Assembly: GCF_020171945.1 (NCBI RefSeq)
Contig: NZ_JAIVAP010000002.1
Span: 434,001 to 498,000 of the forward strand
Length of the DNA: 64,000 nt
Source: Bacillus infantis
GTDB taxonomy: Bacteria > Bacillota > Bacilli > Bacillales > Cytobacillaceae
Direction of reading: 5' to 3'
A program made the position numbers and the translations under genes. Positions 26,929 to 37,207 of the stretch are shown one piece after another; within the stretch, counting starts at the first letter, position 1, and every line of letters begins with the position of its first letter. Under the pieces are notes generated by a model. That model saw only the letters and a list, made by a program, of their open reading frames with translations. It was not told where the DNA came from and did not search any database.

Positions 26929-27486
26929 TTGGCAGATAAAAACAAGCTTCGGAAAGAAGTGAAAGAGAAGCTTTCGAAAATAGCTAAACAGGAATATGAA
27001 CAATATTCCTATCAGCTCGCACAAAGGCTATATAATGAAGAAAGCTGGAAAAAGGCAGGAACAATCGGGATAACCGTTTCCAGGTTTCCTGAGCCGGATA
27101 CCCTGCAGATCATCCGCCGCGCCTGGGAGGAAGGGAAAAGAGTCGCAGTCCCTAAGTGCTTTCCTGCGGATAGAAGGATGGAATTCAGGCTGCTGTCTTC
27201 CTTCCTTGAGCTGGAATCTGTGTACTATGGCTTATTAGAGCCGATTGAATCGTTGACAGAAAAGATTGAGCCGGAGGAAATCGGCCTGACGGTTGTCCCT
27301 GGCCTTGCTTATTCTTCCGGCGGCCAGCGGCTTGGCTTCGGAGGAGGCTACTATGACCGCTGGCTCGCTGGATATGGCGGGAACACCATTGCCCTTGCCT
27401 TCCGCATGCAAATGGTTACTGAATTGCCTGTTGAGCCCCATGATAAAAAAATTGATATGATCATTACAGCTCCTGATGATGTTTGA
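26929..27486 (+). CDS. yqgN: 5-formyltetrahydrofolate cyclo-ligase
   Basis: Converts 5-formyl-THF to 5,10-methenyl-THF using ATP. 185 aa, normal length. The family signature GGQRLGFGGGYYDRWL is near residue 137, the substrate motif SRFPEPDT near residue 51, and the N-terminal Lys/Arg (KNKLRKEV) is present. TTG start behind GGAAGGAA. It overlaps the following DUF92 gene. Confidence 0.92.
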   Translation: MADKNKLRKEVKEKLSKIAKQEYEQYSYQLAQRLYNEESWKKAGTIGITVSRFPEPDTLQIIRRAWEEGKRVAVPKCFPADRRMEFRLLSSFLELESVYYGLLEPIESLTEKIEPEEIGLTVVPGLAYSSGGQRLGFGGGYYDRWLAGYGGNTIALAFRMQMVTELPVEPHDKKIDMIITAPDDV

Positions 27487-28267
27487 TTTTTTATGGCTGT
27501 CAGCTTTTGTGCTGCTTGCATCTATCCTAAGCTTGAAGCTGCGGCTTCTGGCTCCATCTGGGAGCATTGCAGCCGCTGCAGCGGGGATATGCATAGCATT
27601 TGGTACCGGCTGGCGGGGCCTGGCTCTGCTGGGGCTGTTTTTTTTAACATCCAGCTTATGGTCGGTTTACAAAAAGAAACAAAAAACAATGATGGAAGAA
27701 AAACAGGGAAAAGGAGCCCGGAGAAACTGGCTTCAGGTCGCAGCCAATGGCGGGCTTGCTGCGGTTTTCAGCATCATATACGTGTTTGACCCGCAAATAT
27801 TGTGGCTTTCTGCCTTTTCTATTTCCCTGGCCAGTGCCAATTCTGATACCTGGTCCTCTGAGATAGGGGCTTTGAGCAAATCCTACCCTATCTCCATCAG
27901 GACATGGAGAAAAGCAGCAGCAGGGACATCCGGGGCAGTCAGCGTCCTTGGATCGGCAGCAGGTGCAGCAGGCTCACTTTTTATAGCTGGCGGAGCAGGT
28001 TTGCTTTTTTCCTTTCCATCAGGGCATATGATGGCCATCTTTCTGTTCGGATGCATCGGTAATATACTGGATACCTTTATTGGTGCGTATTGGCAGGCTT
28101 CATACAGATGTGCCTATTGCGGGGCTGATATAGAAAAAAGCAAACATTGCGGAAGCCGGGCCGAATTGGTTTCCGGGTACAGATGGATGACCAACGATGC
28201 TGTCAATTTTGCAAGCGGGTCAGCTGCTGCCCTTTTGGGGATTGGCTGCGTGCTTTGGCTGTCATAA
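27476..28267 (+). CDS. DUF92 (TMEM19/VTE6-like) membrane protein
   Basis: 263 aa with about six TM segments. The family motif SLASANSDTWSSEIGALSK is near residue 118, and a membrane-loop Cys cluster YRCAYCGADIEKSKHCGS lies near residue 210. Plant and cyanobacterial relatives phosphorylate phytyl or prenyl monophosphates, which suggests a prenyl-phosphate kinase role; this is not established for Bacilli. Its frame overlaps yqgN by 11 bases, indicating coupled translation. Confidence 0.78.
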   Translation: MMFDFLWLSAFVLLASILSLKLRLLAPSGSIAAAAAGICIAFGTGWRGLALLGLFFLTSSLWSVYKKKQKTMMEEKQGKGARRNWLQVAANGGLAAVFSIIYVFDPQILWLSAFSISLASANSDTWSSEIGALSKSYPISIRTWRKAAAGTSGAVSVLGSAAGAAGSLFIAGGAGLLFSFPSGHMMAIFLFGCIGNILDTFIGAYWQASYRCAYCGADIEKSKHCGSRAELVSGYRWMTNDAVNFASGSAAALLGIGCVLWLS

Positions 28268-28352
28268 TACATACAGGAACCCGCTGTAATCATTGAATGC
28301 TGATGGATAATATGGAGTTTTTCGTTAAAAATAATCTCAGGAGGGATGATGT

Positions 28353-28544
28353 ATGTCACGGATTATTTCCATATTAGCCATTGGCGTCGGGGGATATTAT
28401 CTTTATCAAAACCGTTTTCGCGTAGTCAATATAGTGCTGGGAAGCTCTGTCCTGCGCCGTCTGTTTGTTACTTCATTGATGAATGTACCAGGCGTAAGGA
28501 ATAAAATGATGAAATCGGTTTTTTCCGGAAATACAAGCTGGTAA
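28353..28544 (+). CDS. yqgO: YqgO-like small membrane protein
   Basis: 63 aa. N-terminal hydrophobic stretch (IISILAIGVGGYYLYQN) and an amphipathic basic C-terminus. ATG behind AGGAGGGATG. Small size and position before the rhomboid gene match B. subtilis yqgO; the function is unknown. Confidence 0.72.
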   Translation: MSRIISILAIGVGGYYLYQNRFRVVNIVLGSSVLRRLFVTSLMNVPGVRNKMMKSVFSGNTSW

Positions 28545-28563
28545 GCTTGCCGGAACTGTCCGG

Positions 28564-28588
28564 AAAAAGGTCCAGAAAGGGCCTTTTT
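28564..28588 (+). terminator. Terminator of yqgO
   Basis: AAAAAGGTCC pairs with GGGCCTTTTT (G-T tolerated), ending in Ts. Confidence 0.75.
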
Positions 28589-28761
28589 ATTTTGGGAAAA
28601 TGCCGTTCAATCTGTTTAAGTCTGTTTAGGATGAGGGGAAATAAGGAAAAAATGTATAACTGCTGAACGTTCAGGAGCCGGTGCTAGACAAAAGGAGAGA
28701 GCATTGCCTATAGTGTAAGAGGATAATTGCGCCGGAGTTGCCAAAGAAAGTAGGGGAAGCA

Positions 28762-30306
28762 TTGGTATACATGGAAGATTATTTATTTTGGAGGCTGGCC
28801 TATTTTTTGATAGCCGAAAAAGATTACAGGCTTGTGCAGATGTCGAAGAACCAGAACGAAATCTGGCTTGAAAAACTGGAAAGCAAGGATACACAGGTCG
28901 TCAGGCTGCTGCGGAGAAATCTGGATTGGGGAAATTCACTTCAGCGCGATATTGACCTCACAGCAGCAAATGGAGAAAACATAAGGAAGCAAGTCAGAAA
29001 AAGAGAGCTGACTATCCTCAATATATATGTAACAGCTTATCCCCCGGTTGATGATTATACATTCAGGCTTGATCCGCCATCCGGTGCAGGAGGCAAAACG
29101 AAGGTGGCCAATATCCTGATTGACCGGGCAGGCTATGAAGAAGGGCTGAAGCAAGCAGGGGATTTTCTCAAAACTTCTATTACATTTGACTTAAAGCAGG
29201 AATATGAAGAATCTGAAGTTGAAAGCATAAAGCGTGCTGCCCTGGGAAAAGCAGCTGATAAAGTTAAAGCAGAAAGAGCTGTCTTTAATCAGGGGAGGCC
29301 GATTTTCACTTACCTTTTTATCTTTATCCAGGTAGCCATGTTCTTTTGGCTGGAAGCCAATGGAGGAAGCGAGAAGACCTCAGTGCTGATTCAATACGGG
29401 GCAAAATACAATCCGCTCATTTTAGAAGGGGAGTGGTGGCGTTTCTTCACACCGATTGTGCTTCATATCGGGCTGCTGCACCTTGTCATGAATACATTGG
29501 CCCTTTATTATCTGGGAACAGCTGTAGAAAAGATATACGGAAGCACAAGGTTCCTGTTCATTTATATACTGGCCGGCTTCATGGGCGCCCTGGCCAGCTT
29601 CCTGTTCAACTCAAGTGTTTCTGCTGGTGCAAGCGGAGCCATTTTTGGCTGTTTCGGGGCACTTCTCTATTTTGGCCTGATTCAGCCCAAGCTCTTTTTC
29701 AGGACCATGGGGCTGAACATCCTGATTGTACTCGGCATCAATCTGCTTTTTGGTTTTTCTGTACCGGGCATAGATAATGCGGGTCATCTTGGCGGCCTTG
29801 CAGGAGGATTCCTTGCAGCGGGAATGGTCAATTTGCCCCGAAAAAGAAGATTCGGGATACAGCTCCTTTTCCTTGTTCTGGCGTCTGCCGTCATTTATAC
29901 CGGGATTTCATACGGCTACAGTCCTGACAGGGAGCTTGATGAGGAATCGGTGTTCATAATGGCGCAGGAATATACCAAGAACAGGGAATATGACAAAGCA
30001 TACAGCCTTGTAAGTGAAAAGGTGGAAGGCTCTGAAAGCTCTTCTGCTGAAATGCGGCTCCTTCTGTCCTATCTGGAGCTGGAGAGAGGAGAAGCAGTAA
30101 AGGCGAAGAACAGGCTTGAGGAGCTTGTCAGTGAGCATCCGGATCTGGATGGGGCGTATTACTATCTTGCCGTTATATCCTATAATGAGCAGGATCCTTC
30201 AAAGGCTAAAGAGTATGCAGAGCATGCTATTGAACTGAACCCTTCTCAAGAGGATTATAAACGCCTGCTGGATGAAATCAGCAGTACTGAGGCGCAGCTT
30301 GAATAA
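28762..30306 (+). CDS. yqgP: Rhomboid intramembrane serine protease with TPR tail
   Basis: About 514 aa. The N-terminal cytosolic domain (about 1-180) is like that of YqgP. The rhomboid core has WWRFFTPIVLHIGLLHLVMN, the catalytic Ser in SAGASGAIFG and the catalytic His in DNAGHLGGLAGG. A C-terminal TPR region (KAYSLVSEKV; GAYYYLAVISYNEQD) follows. B. subtilis YqgP cleaves the Mg transporter MgtE and presents substrates to FtsH. The frame is open from 28738; GTAGGGGAAG suggests TTG 28762 or ATG 28771. Confidence 0.9.
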   Translation: MVYMEDYLFWRLAYFLIAEKDYRLVQMSKNQNEIWLEKLESKDTQVVRLLRRNLDWGNSLQRDIDLTAANGENIRKQVRKRELTILNIYVTAYPPVDDYTFRLDPPSGAGGKTKVANILIDRAGYEEGLKQAGDFLKTSITFDLKQEYEESEVESIKRAALGKAADKVKAERAVFNQGRPIFTYLFIFIQVAMFFWLEANGGSEKTSVLIQYGAKYNPLILEGEWWRFFTPIVLHIGLLHLVMNTLALYYLGTAVEKIYGSTRFLFIYILAGFMGALASFLFNSSVSAGASGAIFGCFGALLYFGLIQPKLFFRTMGLNILIVLGINLLFGFSVPGIDNAGHLGGLAGGFLAAGMVNLPRKRRFGIQLLFLVLASAVIYTGISYGYSPDRELDEESVFIMAQEYTKNREYDKAYSLVSEKVEGSESSSAEMRLLLSYLELERGEAVKAKNRLEELVSEHPDLDGAYYYLAVISYNEQDPSKAKEYAEHAIELNPSQEDYKRLLDEISSTEAQLE

Positions 30307-30602
30307 AGCTGTGCTTTTTTTTGTTAAAAATTTATAAATTGTAAGTCTTGCGGATTGTTCTTAATTCCTGACCAATGTCCAGCAGCACTGAGGTCACAAG
30401 CCAAACCTCCCAAAAAGGCAAAGAACGTCTTTCGGGGAGGTTCGTGTTGAGGCCCCCAGGCAGGGGGTCATGCAGACGCTGCCCCAGGAAGTGGCGTTCG
30501 ATAACTGGATAATTTCCCGGCATGGTATGTTTTTTCCAACCATTGTCTATGATGAGACTATTGTTTGGAATAATATGTTCATATTGTCAGGATGTGTTGA
30601 AG
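30307..30602. other. Intergenic region between yqgP and the SpoVAF-like gene
   Basis: It contains repeat family C copy 2 (30369-30497). An in-frame ORF extension of the next gene covers 30522-30602 but lacks an RBS. No convincing sigma-G promoter could be picked by eye, although the downstream product would be expected in the forespore. Confidence 0.5.
30369..30497. repeat. Dispersed palindromic repeat, family C, copy 2
   Basis: About 129 bp, same block order as 4563-4694. The inner hairpin is AACCTCCC / GGGGAGGTT around CAAAAAGGCAAAGAACGTC, which differs in sequence from copy 1 but keeps pairing, as expected for a structure-conserved repeat. Confidence 0.65.
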
Positions 30603-32060
30603 ATGGAAGAAACGAAAAAGCGTGTCAGCCCCGTTCTTAGTGAGAATACAGCCTATCTGAAAGAAGCGCTTGGGGTTGATAAAAGCTTTGATGTGATTCA
30701 GCTGAATGTGGAATATGCTGAAAGGGAAATGGCACTGTATCTGGTTGATGGATTTGTAAAAGATGATATTCTCCATTATCTGATGAAATTGCTTTCAAGC
30801 CTGGACAAAGAACAGCTGGAAGGGGACACCCTGGCAAAGCTTGTCAAAACCTACATCCCGTATGTTGAGGTAGAGACCCTGGATGATCTGGATAAGGTTG
30901 TGGATGCTGTACTGTCAGGCCCTACTGCTTTGCTCGCAGATGGAGTGGAAAAAGCGATCCTGATTGATGCGCGGACCTATCCTGTCAGGGGGCCGGAAGA
31001 GCCTGATACGGAAAGAGTTGTCAGGGGATCAAGGGATGGATTCGTTGAAACACTCGTCTTCAATACAGCCTTAACACGGAGGCGGATCCGTGACCGTACA
31101 TTGCGCATGGAATATATGCAGGTAGGGAGAAGGTCAAAGACTGATATTGTGGTCAGCTATATCGAGGACATTGCCGATCCGGATACAGTGAAGAAAATAA
31201 AGGAAGCACTATCAAAGATTGATACGGACGGACTCCCAATGGCAGAAAAAACGATTGAGGAGTTCATTTCAGGCAGGCACTGGAACCCGTTTCCCATGGT
31301 CAGATATACTGAACGCCCCGACACAGCAGCGACCCACTTGTTCGAAGGCCATGTATGCATTATGATTGATGGCTCGCCAAGTGTGATGATAACCCCGACC
31401 ACCTTCTGGCACCATCTTCAGCATGCAGAAGAGTACAGGAACAAGCCAATGATTGGGGCATATTTGCGTTTTGTCCGTTTTTTGGCTGTCTGGGCATCAA
31501 TCTTCCTGCTTCCGTTTTATTATCTGCTGGCCATAAAGCCCGAATTGCTTCCGGAAGGCCTCGCGTATATCGGTCCGAATGAAATGGGGGAGCTGCCCCT
31601 TATCCTGCAGTTCCTGATTATAGAGCTTGGACTCGATATGCTCCGGATGGCGGCCATACATACTCCTTCCGCCCTTGCAACAGCCCTGGGGCTTGTTGCA
31701 GCACTGATGATCGGACAGGTGGCAGTGGAGGTGGGATTGTTTATTAATGAGGTTGTATTGTACCTCGCCATCGCGGCGATCGGCACCTTTTCAACTCCAA
31801 GCTATGAAATGAGCCTTGCCAACAGGCTTGTTAGAATATTTCTGCTGCTGGCCACAGCAGCATTCCATGAATATGGTTTCATACTTGCAGTAACATTGCT
31901 GATCTTTATGCTTGCGAGGATTAATTCGTTTGGCGTCCCATACTTATGGCCGTTTCTTCCGTTTAATTTAAGGGCATTCAGGGACGTCCTGCTCAGATCG
32001 CCGATTCCTCTGAAAAACAGGCGTCCGCGGTTTCTCCATCCCAAAGATCCTGATCGTTGA
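30603..32060 (+). CDS. GerA/SpoVAF-family spore germination membrane protein
   Basis: About 485 aa. Closely resembles SpoVAF: ENTAYLKEALGVDKSFD at the N-terminus, the core EEPDTERVVRGSRDGFVETL, RRIRDRTLRMEYMQVGRRSKTD, and a C-terminal half of about five TM helices with AAIGTFSTPSYEMSLANRL and PYLWPFLPFN. GerA-type A subunits act in nutrient-triggered germination at the inner spore membrane; SpoVAF proteins help DPA channel function. Start taken as ATG 30603; frame open from 30522. No spoVA genes adjoin it, so it is a stand-alone paralogue. Confidence 0.85.
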   Translation: MEETKKRVSPVLSENTAYLKEALGVDKSFDVIQLNVEYAEREMALYLVDGFVKDDILHYLMKLLSSLDKEQLEGDTLAKLVKTYIPYVEVETLDDLDKVVDAVLSGPTALLADGVEKAILIDARTYPVRGPEEPDTERVVRGSRDGFVETLVFNTALTRRRIRDRTLRMEYMQVGRRSKTDIVVSYIEDIADPDTVKKIKEALSKIDTDGLPMAEKTIEEFISGRHWNPFPMVRYTERPDTAATHLFEGHVCIMIDGSPSVMITPTTFWHHLQHAEEYRNKPMIGAYLRFVRFLAVWASIFLLPFYYLLAIKPELLPEGLAYIGPNEMGELPLILQFLIIELGLDMLRMAAIHTPSALATALGLVAALMIGQVAVEVGLFINEVVLYLAIAAIGTFSTPSYEMSLANRLVRIFLLLATAAFHEYGFILAVTLLIFMLARINSFGVPYLWPFLPFNLRAFRDVLLRSPIPLKNRRPRFLHPKDPDR

Positions 32061-32080
32061 AGGATGCAGTGGATACCGGC

Positions 32081-32111
32081 AAAAGCCCCTCTTAATTGGA
32101 GGGGCTTTTTT
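32081..32111 (+). terminator. Terminator of the SpoVAF-like gene
   Basis: AAAAGCCCCTC pairs with GAGGGGCTTTT around a 7-nt loop, with a T-run. Beyond it, up to 32361, only a GTGTGAAACT motif near 32125 is noticeable. Confidence 0.9.
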
Positions 32112-32361
32112 AGTTGGCTTTTTTGTGTGAAACTTTTTTTACAGCAGCCGTATGAATAAGACAAAATGGGAAACTTTATCTCGTGCCGTCAGCTCTGCAA
32201 GGCACCCTGAACTGCTGCCCGCGCCTCAAACTGTCCTGTTCCGTCTTAAAAAGACCTTAAGCTGCGGTTTTCCATTGAGATAGCCATGTTTTTCGATTAT
32301 ACTTTTAGTGATGTAACCGCTGCAAAAATATGAAAGCAAACCAATAGTAAGAGGGTTGAGA

Positions 32362-32565
32362 ATGAAAAGCATTTATGATGTACAGCAATTTTTAAAAAAG
32401 TATGGGACATTCATTTATATTGGTGACAGGTCGGCTGACCTTGAGCTGATGGAAGAGGAGCTGATGGAGCTCCGCCAGTCCCAGCTGATTGACACAAAGG
32501 ATTTTCAGACTGCCATTTTGCTCGTCAGGCATGAAAGGCAGCTGCTCATAAAAACAAAACGATAG
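32362..32565 (+). CDS. yqgQ: DUF910 protein (YqgQ)
   Basis: 67 aa, helical and highly charged (YDVQQFLKKYGTFIYIGDRSADLELMEEEL...). It matches B. subtilis YqgQ in size and in position directly before glcK (18-base gap), so co-transcription is likely. ATG at 32362 behind AAGAGGG; TTG 32356 is an unlikely alternative. The structure family suggests single-stranded nucleic acid binding, unproven. Confidence 0.87.
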   Translation: MKSIYDVQQFLKKYGTFIYIGDRSADLELMEEELMELRQSQLIDTKDFQTAILLVRHERQLLIKTKR

Positions 32566-32583
32566 AAAGAAAAGGTGACAATA

Positions 32584-33549
32584 ATGGCTGAAAAATGGCT
32601 AATCGGAGTGGATTTGGGAGGCACGACAACCAAATTGGCTTTTTTGAATTTTTACGGCGAAATCATTCACAAATGGGAGATCCCGACTGATAATTCTAAT
32701 TTTGGCAAGAATATTACCATTAATATTGCCAAAGCAATCGACCAAAAGCTTGAAGAACTGGATCACAGCAAGGAAAATGTTGCCGGTATCGGCATGGGAG
32801 CACCTGGTCCGGTAGATCTCGCTTCAGGTGTTGTTTATAATACTGTGAATCTTGGCTGGAAAGATAATTATCCTTTAAAGGATTTGCTTGAAGTGGAAAC
32901 CTCTTTGCCGGTCATCATAGACAATGACGCCAATTGTGCCGCATTGGGTGAAATGTGGAAGGGTGCCGGGGATGGCGCTAAAGACCTTGTGTGTGTCACG
33001 CTTGGAACTGGAGTAGGCGGAGGAGTGATCGCCAACGGGGATATAGTCCAGGGAACAAGCGGAGCAGCCGGGGAAATCGGTCATATTGCCGCCATTCCTG
33101 AAGGCGGTGCCCCCTGCAATTGCGGCAAAACCGGCTGCCTGGAGACAATCGCTTCTGCTACTGGTATTGTGAGGATTGCGCTGGACAATATGAAAAAGGG
33201 ACAAGATGAAGGCATGCTGCATGAATTGAACAGGAGTAATGGATCCTTATCTGCTAAAGATGTCTTCGATGCAGCCAGACAGGGCGATGATACAGCCGGC
33301 AAGGTTATTGAAGAAGTCTCCTTCCATCTGGGGCTCGTACTGGCCAATATTGCCAATACACTCAATCCCGAGAAAATCGTACTCGGGGGCGGCGTTTCCA
33401 AAGCCGGAAGCATACTGCTGGATCCGGTCAAAGCCCATTTTGCCCGCTTTGCTTTTCCAAGGGTTGCCGAGTCCACGTCGATCGATATTGCCACTCTTGG
33501 CAATGACGCCGGGGTCATTGGCGCTGCCTGGCTTATCAAAAACAAATAA
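32584..33549 (+). CDS. glcK: Glucokinase, ROK family
   Basis: Phosphorylates cytosolic glucose with ATP. 321 aa, same length as B. subtilis GlcK. Phosphate-1 motif VDLGGTTTK at about 9-17, [10 protein letters not shown] with the catalytic Asp, [12 protein letters not shown], and the ROK zinc site [13 protein letters not shown] 32584 lies 5 bases after AAAGGTGA; the earlier GTG (32575) is part of the RBS. Confidence 0.95.
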   Translation: MAEKWLIGVDLGGTTTKLAFLNFYGEIIHKWEIPTDNSNFGKNITINIAKAIDQKLEELDHSKENVAGIGMGAPGPVDLASGVVYNTVNLGWKDNYPLKDLLEVETSLPVIIDNDANCAALGEMWKGAGDGAKDLVCVTLGTGVGGGVIANGDIVQGTSGAAGEIGHIAAIPEGGAPCNCGKTGCLETIASATGIVRIALDNMKKGQDEGMLHELNRSNGSLSAKDVFDAARQGDDTAGKVIEEVSFHLGLVLANIANTLNPEKIVLGGGVSKAGSILLDPVKAHFARFAFPRVAESTSIDIATLGNDAGVIGAAWLIKNK

Positions 33550-33917
33550 TATAAAAAAGCCTTTTGCCTCTGCAGAAGGGCTTTTTTTTGTGATGAAAAC
33601 AGGAGATACAGGAAGAATTTCTGCGATTTAAGGATGGGGAAAAAGGAAACCATAAAATCAAAGTAAAAAGTCCCCCTATGGCGGGAGACAGTCATCAGAC
33701 TATAGAAGCATTTTTGGCGGAACAGGACAAACCAGAAACCTTTCATTGTTTGAAACGTCTAATAAGGTGGGTAAGAAGGAACAGCCAATAACCTATTATA
33801 CATTCGGAATGTAAAAGTAAAATTGATTTTTTATTGAGAAAGCATTAAGATTATCTTTGTTGTTTCCATAATTTAGCAGATGATTGTCTTTCATTCGGCA
33901 ATGCAGGGAGGTATATC
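33550..33917 (+). other. Intergenic region glcK-yqgS with terminator and promoter
   Basis: Strong terminator at 33553-33589 (AAAAAAGCC ... GGGCTTTTTTTT). Promoter for yqgS: TTGATT (33823-33828), 17-bp spacer, TAAGAT (33846-33851). The sequence between is AT-rich and otherwise unremarkable. Confidence 0.7.
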
Positions 33918-35795
33918 ATGGGGAATAAAAGATGGCCTGCACTCCACCTGATTGGATTTGCGGTAGCAGTGCTCTGGCTTAAAACCTATATCGCCTATAA
34001 AACTAGCTTCGATATAAAAATTGAGAATTTCAAACAGGAATTGATCCTGCTGATCAATCCTCTTAGCTTTTTGATGTTTGTACTGGGATTCGGGCTTTTT
34101 ATGAAGAAGAAAAATCAGGTCAGGTATGTTGTTATTTCCAGCTTCATTATATCAGCGGTCCTTTTTGCAAATGTGGTCTTTTACCGGTTTTTCAATGATT
34201 TTCTGACTGTCCCGGTCCTGTTCCAAACGAGCAATATGAGCGATCTTGGAAGCAGTGTGAGCGAGCTGCTTAACTTGACTGATTTGCTTTATTTTGCAGA
34301 TTTCATTATTCTGGCCATCATCATGATGTTTAGACCTCAAGGCCTGCTGTACCGCGAACCTTCCCAAAAGAACCGGAGGGCTTTTTTCCTGGCGGCCGTT
34401 GCCATTGCCTTTTTTAATTTAGGGCTTGCAGAAACCGAGCGTCCCCAGCTGCTGACACGAACCTTTGACAGGGAAATGCTGGTCAAGAATATCGGCACCT
34501 ATAATTATCATATTTACGACGTTTTCCTGCAGTCGAAATCGTCAGCACAGCGTGCCTTGGCCGATGGAAGCGAATTGGCGGACATAGGAAACTATGCGCG
34601 GGCCAGCTACGTTCCCCCGGAGGATGATATGTTCGGCATTGCCAAAGGGAAGAATGTCATCCTTATTTCAATGGAATCCACCCAGAACTTTGTCATCAAT
34701 GAAAAGGTCAATGGGCAGGAAATCACACCTTTTTTAAATGACTTCATAAAAGAAAGCTACTATTTCGATAATTTTTACCATCAGACAGCACAAGGGAAAA
34801 CATCTGATTCTGAATTCCTTGTAGATAATTCCCTTTATCCGCTCAGCCGGGGAGCAGTATTTTTCACGCATTCCGGGAATAAATTTGCCGCTGCCCCTGA
34901 GATTCTGAATCAGAACGGATATTATACAGCATCACTCCATGCCAACAATAAGAGCTTCTGGAACAGGGATATCATGTATGACTCATTTGGGTACCAGCGT
35001 TTTTATTCTCTTCCGGATTATGAGGTGACAGAGAACAATTCAGTCGGCTGGGGGATGAAAGATATCGATTTCTTTGAACAGTCGATACAGCACTTAAAGG
35101 AAATGCCTGAGCCTTATTATGCAAAATTCATCACACTGACCAACCACTTCCCTTTCGAGCTTGGGGAAGAAGATCAGTTCATTGAACCGTATACGTCCGG
35201 CAACAAGACTGTTGATAACTATTTCCCAACGGTCCGCTACACTGATGAAGCAATTAAAAATTTCATTCAAAAGCTTAAAGATGAGGGCATATATGAAGAT
35301 TCCATCATCATCCTATACGGTGACCATTACGGCATATCAGAGAACCATAATAAAGCGATGGGAGAATTCCTCGGCACAGAGGTTACTCCGTTTGTAAGCA
35401 CCCAGCTGCAGCGGGTCCCTCTCATCATACACATTCCCGGCCAGGAGGGAAAAACGATTTCGAAAGTGTCTGGTCAGATCGATTTAAAGCCGACCATACT
35501 CCATCTCCTCGGCATAGATACCAGGAATGACATCGATTTTGGGGCAGATCTGTTTGCAAATGACCGCCAGGAGTTTACTGTGCTCAGGGATGGCAGCTTC
35601 ATTACAAAAGACTACATTTATACCCGGGATACCTGCTACAGCAAGGAAACTGCCGAACCGGCTGACGCAGCAGCCTGTGAGCCATATATTGAGAAAGCGA
35701 AAAATGAACTTGAATATTCCGATAAAATTATTTATGGTGACCTATTAAGGTTTTATGAGGATTCTCCGTATATCAAACACAAGGGCAATAATTGA
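33918..35795 (+). CDS. yqgS: Lipoteichoic acid synthase-type sulfatase-fold enzyme (YqgS)
   Basis: 625 aa. Five N-terminal TM helices (to about residue 180), then an extracellular alkaline-phosphatase-fold domain. LtaS features: [15 protein letters not shown] with the metal Glu, the catalytic Thr in [26 protein letters not shown], and [12 protein letters not shown] for metal binding. It polymerises glycerol phosphate from phosphatidylglycerol onto the glycolipid anchor; B. subtilis YqgS is a secondary LtaS paralogue. It has its own promoter and terminator. Confidence 0.92.
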   Translation: MGNKRWPALHLIGFAVAVLWLKTYIAYKTSFDIKIENFKQELILLINPLSFLMFVLGFGLFMKKKNQVRYVVISSFIISAVLFANVVFYRFFNDFLTVPVLFQTSNMSDLGSSVSELLNLTDLLYFADFIILAIIMMFRPQGLLYREPSQKNRRAFFLAAVAIAFFNLGLAETERPQLLTRTFDREMLVKNIGTYNYHIYDVFLQSKSSAQRALADGSELADIGNYARASYVPPEDDMFGIAKGKNVILISMESTQNFVINEKVNGQEITPFLNDFIKESYYFDNFYHQTAQGKTSDSEFLVDNSLYPLSRGAVFFTHSGNKFAAAPEILNQNGYYTASLHANNKSFWNRDIMYDSFGYQRFYSLPDYEVTENNSVGWGMKDIDFFEQSIQHLKEMPEPYYAKFITLTNHFPFELGEEDQFIEPYTSGNKTVDNYFPTVRYTDEAIKNFIQKLKDEGIYEDSIIILYGDHYGISENHNKAMGEFLGTEVTPFVSTQLQRVPLIIHIPGQEGKTISKVSGQIDLKPTILHLLGIDTRNDIDFGADLFANDRQEFTVLRDGSFITKDYIYTRDTCYSKETAEPADAAACEPYIEKAKNELEYSDKIIYGDLLRFYEDSPYIKHKGNN

Positions 35796-35805
35796 ATCAC
35801 AAGGA

Positions 35806-35842
35806 AAAAGGGGCTGCCAGTGAAAATGCAGCTCCTTCTTTT
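35806..35842 (+). terminator. Terminator of yqgS
   Basis: AAGGGGCTGC pairs with GCAGCTCCTT (one mismatch) with a 10-nt loop and following Ts. Confidence 0.7.
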
Positions 35843-35904
35843 ATGGACTGTAATGATTGGCCCCTTTCCGTCATACATATGAGAAGATGGAAAGGGGGAT
35901 CTTC

Positions 35905-37092
35905 ATGAAAGTAGCAGTCCGATCAGGCGATTCGCTTTGGTATTACAGCAGTCTTTTTATGGTGCCCGCAGGCCTTTTGGCTGATTCCAACCCCGGGGTG
36001 GATCCAGCGAGGCTGCAGATCGGCCAGGAAATAGCGATTCCCGGCTTTATTGTACAATCCTATATAATCCGCGAAAATGATACCTTCTGGAAAATAAGCG
36101 CCTCCCGCAGCCTTTCAGTGGATGCCCTGCTTCTCCTGAACCAGGATGTCAACCCAAACAGGATTCAGCCCGGAGAGGAAATACTGATTCCTGTGAGAGC
36201 AGTTTCCCCGGTTGTAGATGGGAGGAAAAAATATACATTTGGGCAGCTTGAAACTGATATCAGGGAGCTTGCAGACATCTTTCCCTTCATAAAGGTAGGT
36301 TCGGCAGGGGAAAGCGTCCTCGGGAAGACCCTCTATGAAATCAGGCTGGGCAATGGGAGCAAGAAGGTGCACCTGAATGCCTCATTCCATGCTAATGAAT
36401 GGATTACATCATCTGTATTGATGCTCCAACTGAACACATTCCTGCTGTCTCTAACCAACAGCACCCCGATAAGAGGCATCACCACACTCCCTTTGTATGA
36501 TTCAGTCGATCTATCCATCGTACCGATGGTAAACCCGGATGGGGTGAACCTGGTCCTGGAAGGGCCTCCCGGGGGTATGGAAGGAGAACTGGCAGAAATC
36601 AACAGGGGCAGCCTGGATTTTACAGGCTGGAAAGCAAATATACGGGGAGTCGACCTGAATAATCAATTTCCGGCCAAGTGGGAGGTTGAAAAAGAGCGGA
36701 AGGAAGAGAAGGGTCCGGCACCAAGGGATTTTCCGGGAACCGCACCTCTGACAGAACCTGAGGCTCAAGCGATGGCGGCACTCGCTCGGGAGCGGGAGTT
36801 TGGCAGGATGCTTGCATACCATACCCAGGGCGAGGAATTCTATTGGGGATACGAGGGCTTGGAGCCGCCTGAATCTGCCGTGCTTGCCAGCGAGTTTGAG
36901 AGGGTGAGCGGCTATGAGCCCATCCAGTATGTAGACAGTTTTGCAGGATACAAGGATTGGTTTATAAAAGAATTCCAGAGACCCGGTTTCACGATTGAAT
37001 TGGGAAAAGGGATCAATCCGCTTCCTTTGTCACAGTTTGATGAGATTTTTGAAGAGACGCTCGGTATCTTCCTCGCTTCCATATATATGTAA
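35905..37092 (+). CDS. yqgT: LysM-M14 metallopeptidase, gamma-D-glutamyl-meso-diaminopimelate type (YqgT)
   Basis: 395 aa. Two LysM domains (about 1-48 and 50-98) bind peptidoglycan. A zinc carboxypeptidase M14 domain follows, with zinc ligands in ASFHANEW (His, Glu) and AYHTQGEE (His), substrate Asn/Arg region IRGVDLNNQFP and the catalytic Glu in FTIELGKG. It acts on cell-wall or spore-cortex peptides like endopeptidase I. No signal peptide, so it may act in the mother cell or on lysis. ATG 35905 is behind AAAGGGGGATC. Confidence 0.9.
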   Translation: MKVAVRSGDSLWYYSSLFMVPAGLLADSNPGVDPARLQIGQEIAIPGFIVQSYIIRENDTFWKISASRSLSVDALLLLNQDVNPNRIQPGEEILIPVRAVSPVVDGRKKYTFGQLETDIRELADIFPFIKVGSAGESVLGKTLYEIRLGNGSKKVHLNASFHANEWITSSVLMLQLNTFLLSLTNSTPIRGITTLPLYDSVDLSIVPMVNPDGVNLVLEGPPGGMEGELAEINRGSLDFTGWKANIRGVDLNNQFPAKWEVEKERKEEKGPAPRDFPGTAPLTEPEAQAMAALAREREFGRMLAYHTQGEEFYWGYEGLEPPESAVLASEFERVSGYEPIQYVDSFAGYKDWFIKEFQRPGFTIELGKGINPLPLSQFDEIFEETLGIFLASIYM

Positions 37093-37207
37093 TTCATATA
37101 TTCGCCGATTATCGGTTTAAAATTTATTGTTATTAAAATATAATATATTTGTAACATAAAAGATAAATTTACTTGAAAACCATTTATGGACTCAGAAGGG
37201 AAAAAGG

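Noticed and set aside
30500-30602. Sigma-G promoter for the SpoVAF-like gene
   Set aside because: CATGGTA near 30520 resembles a -10 but no fitting -35 lies 17-18 bases upstream.
33081-33746. 221-codon minus-strand frame over glcK and its terminator
   Set aside because: It crosses the glcK terminator and mirrors a well-supported gene; no start signal.
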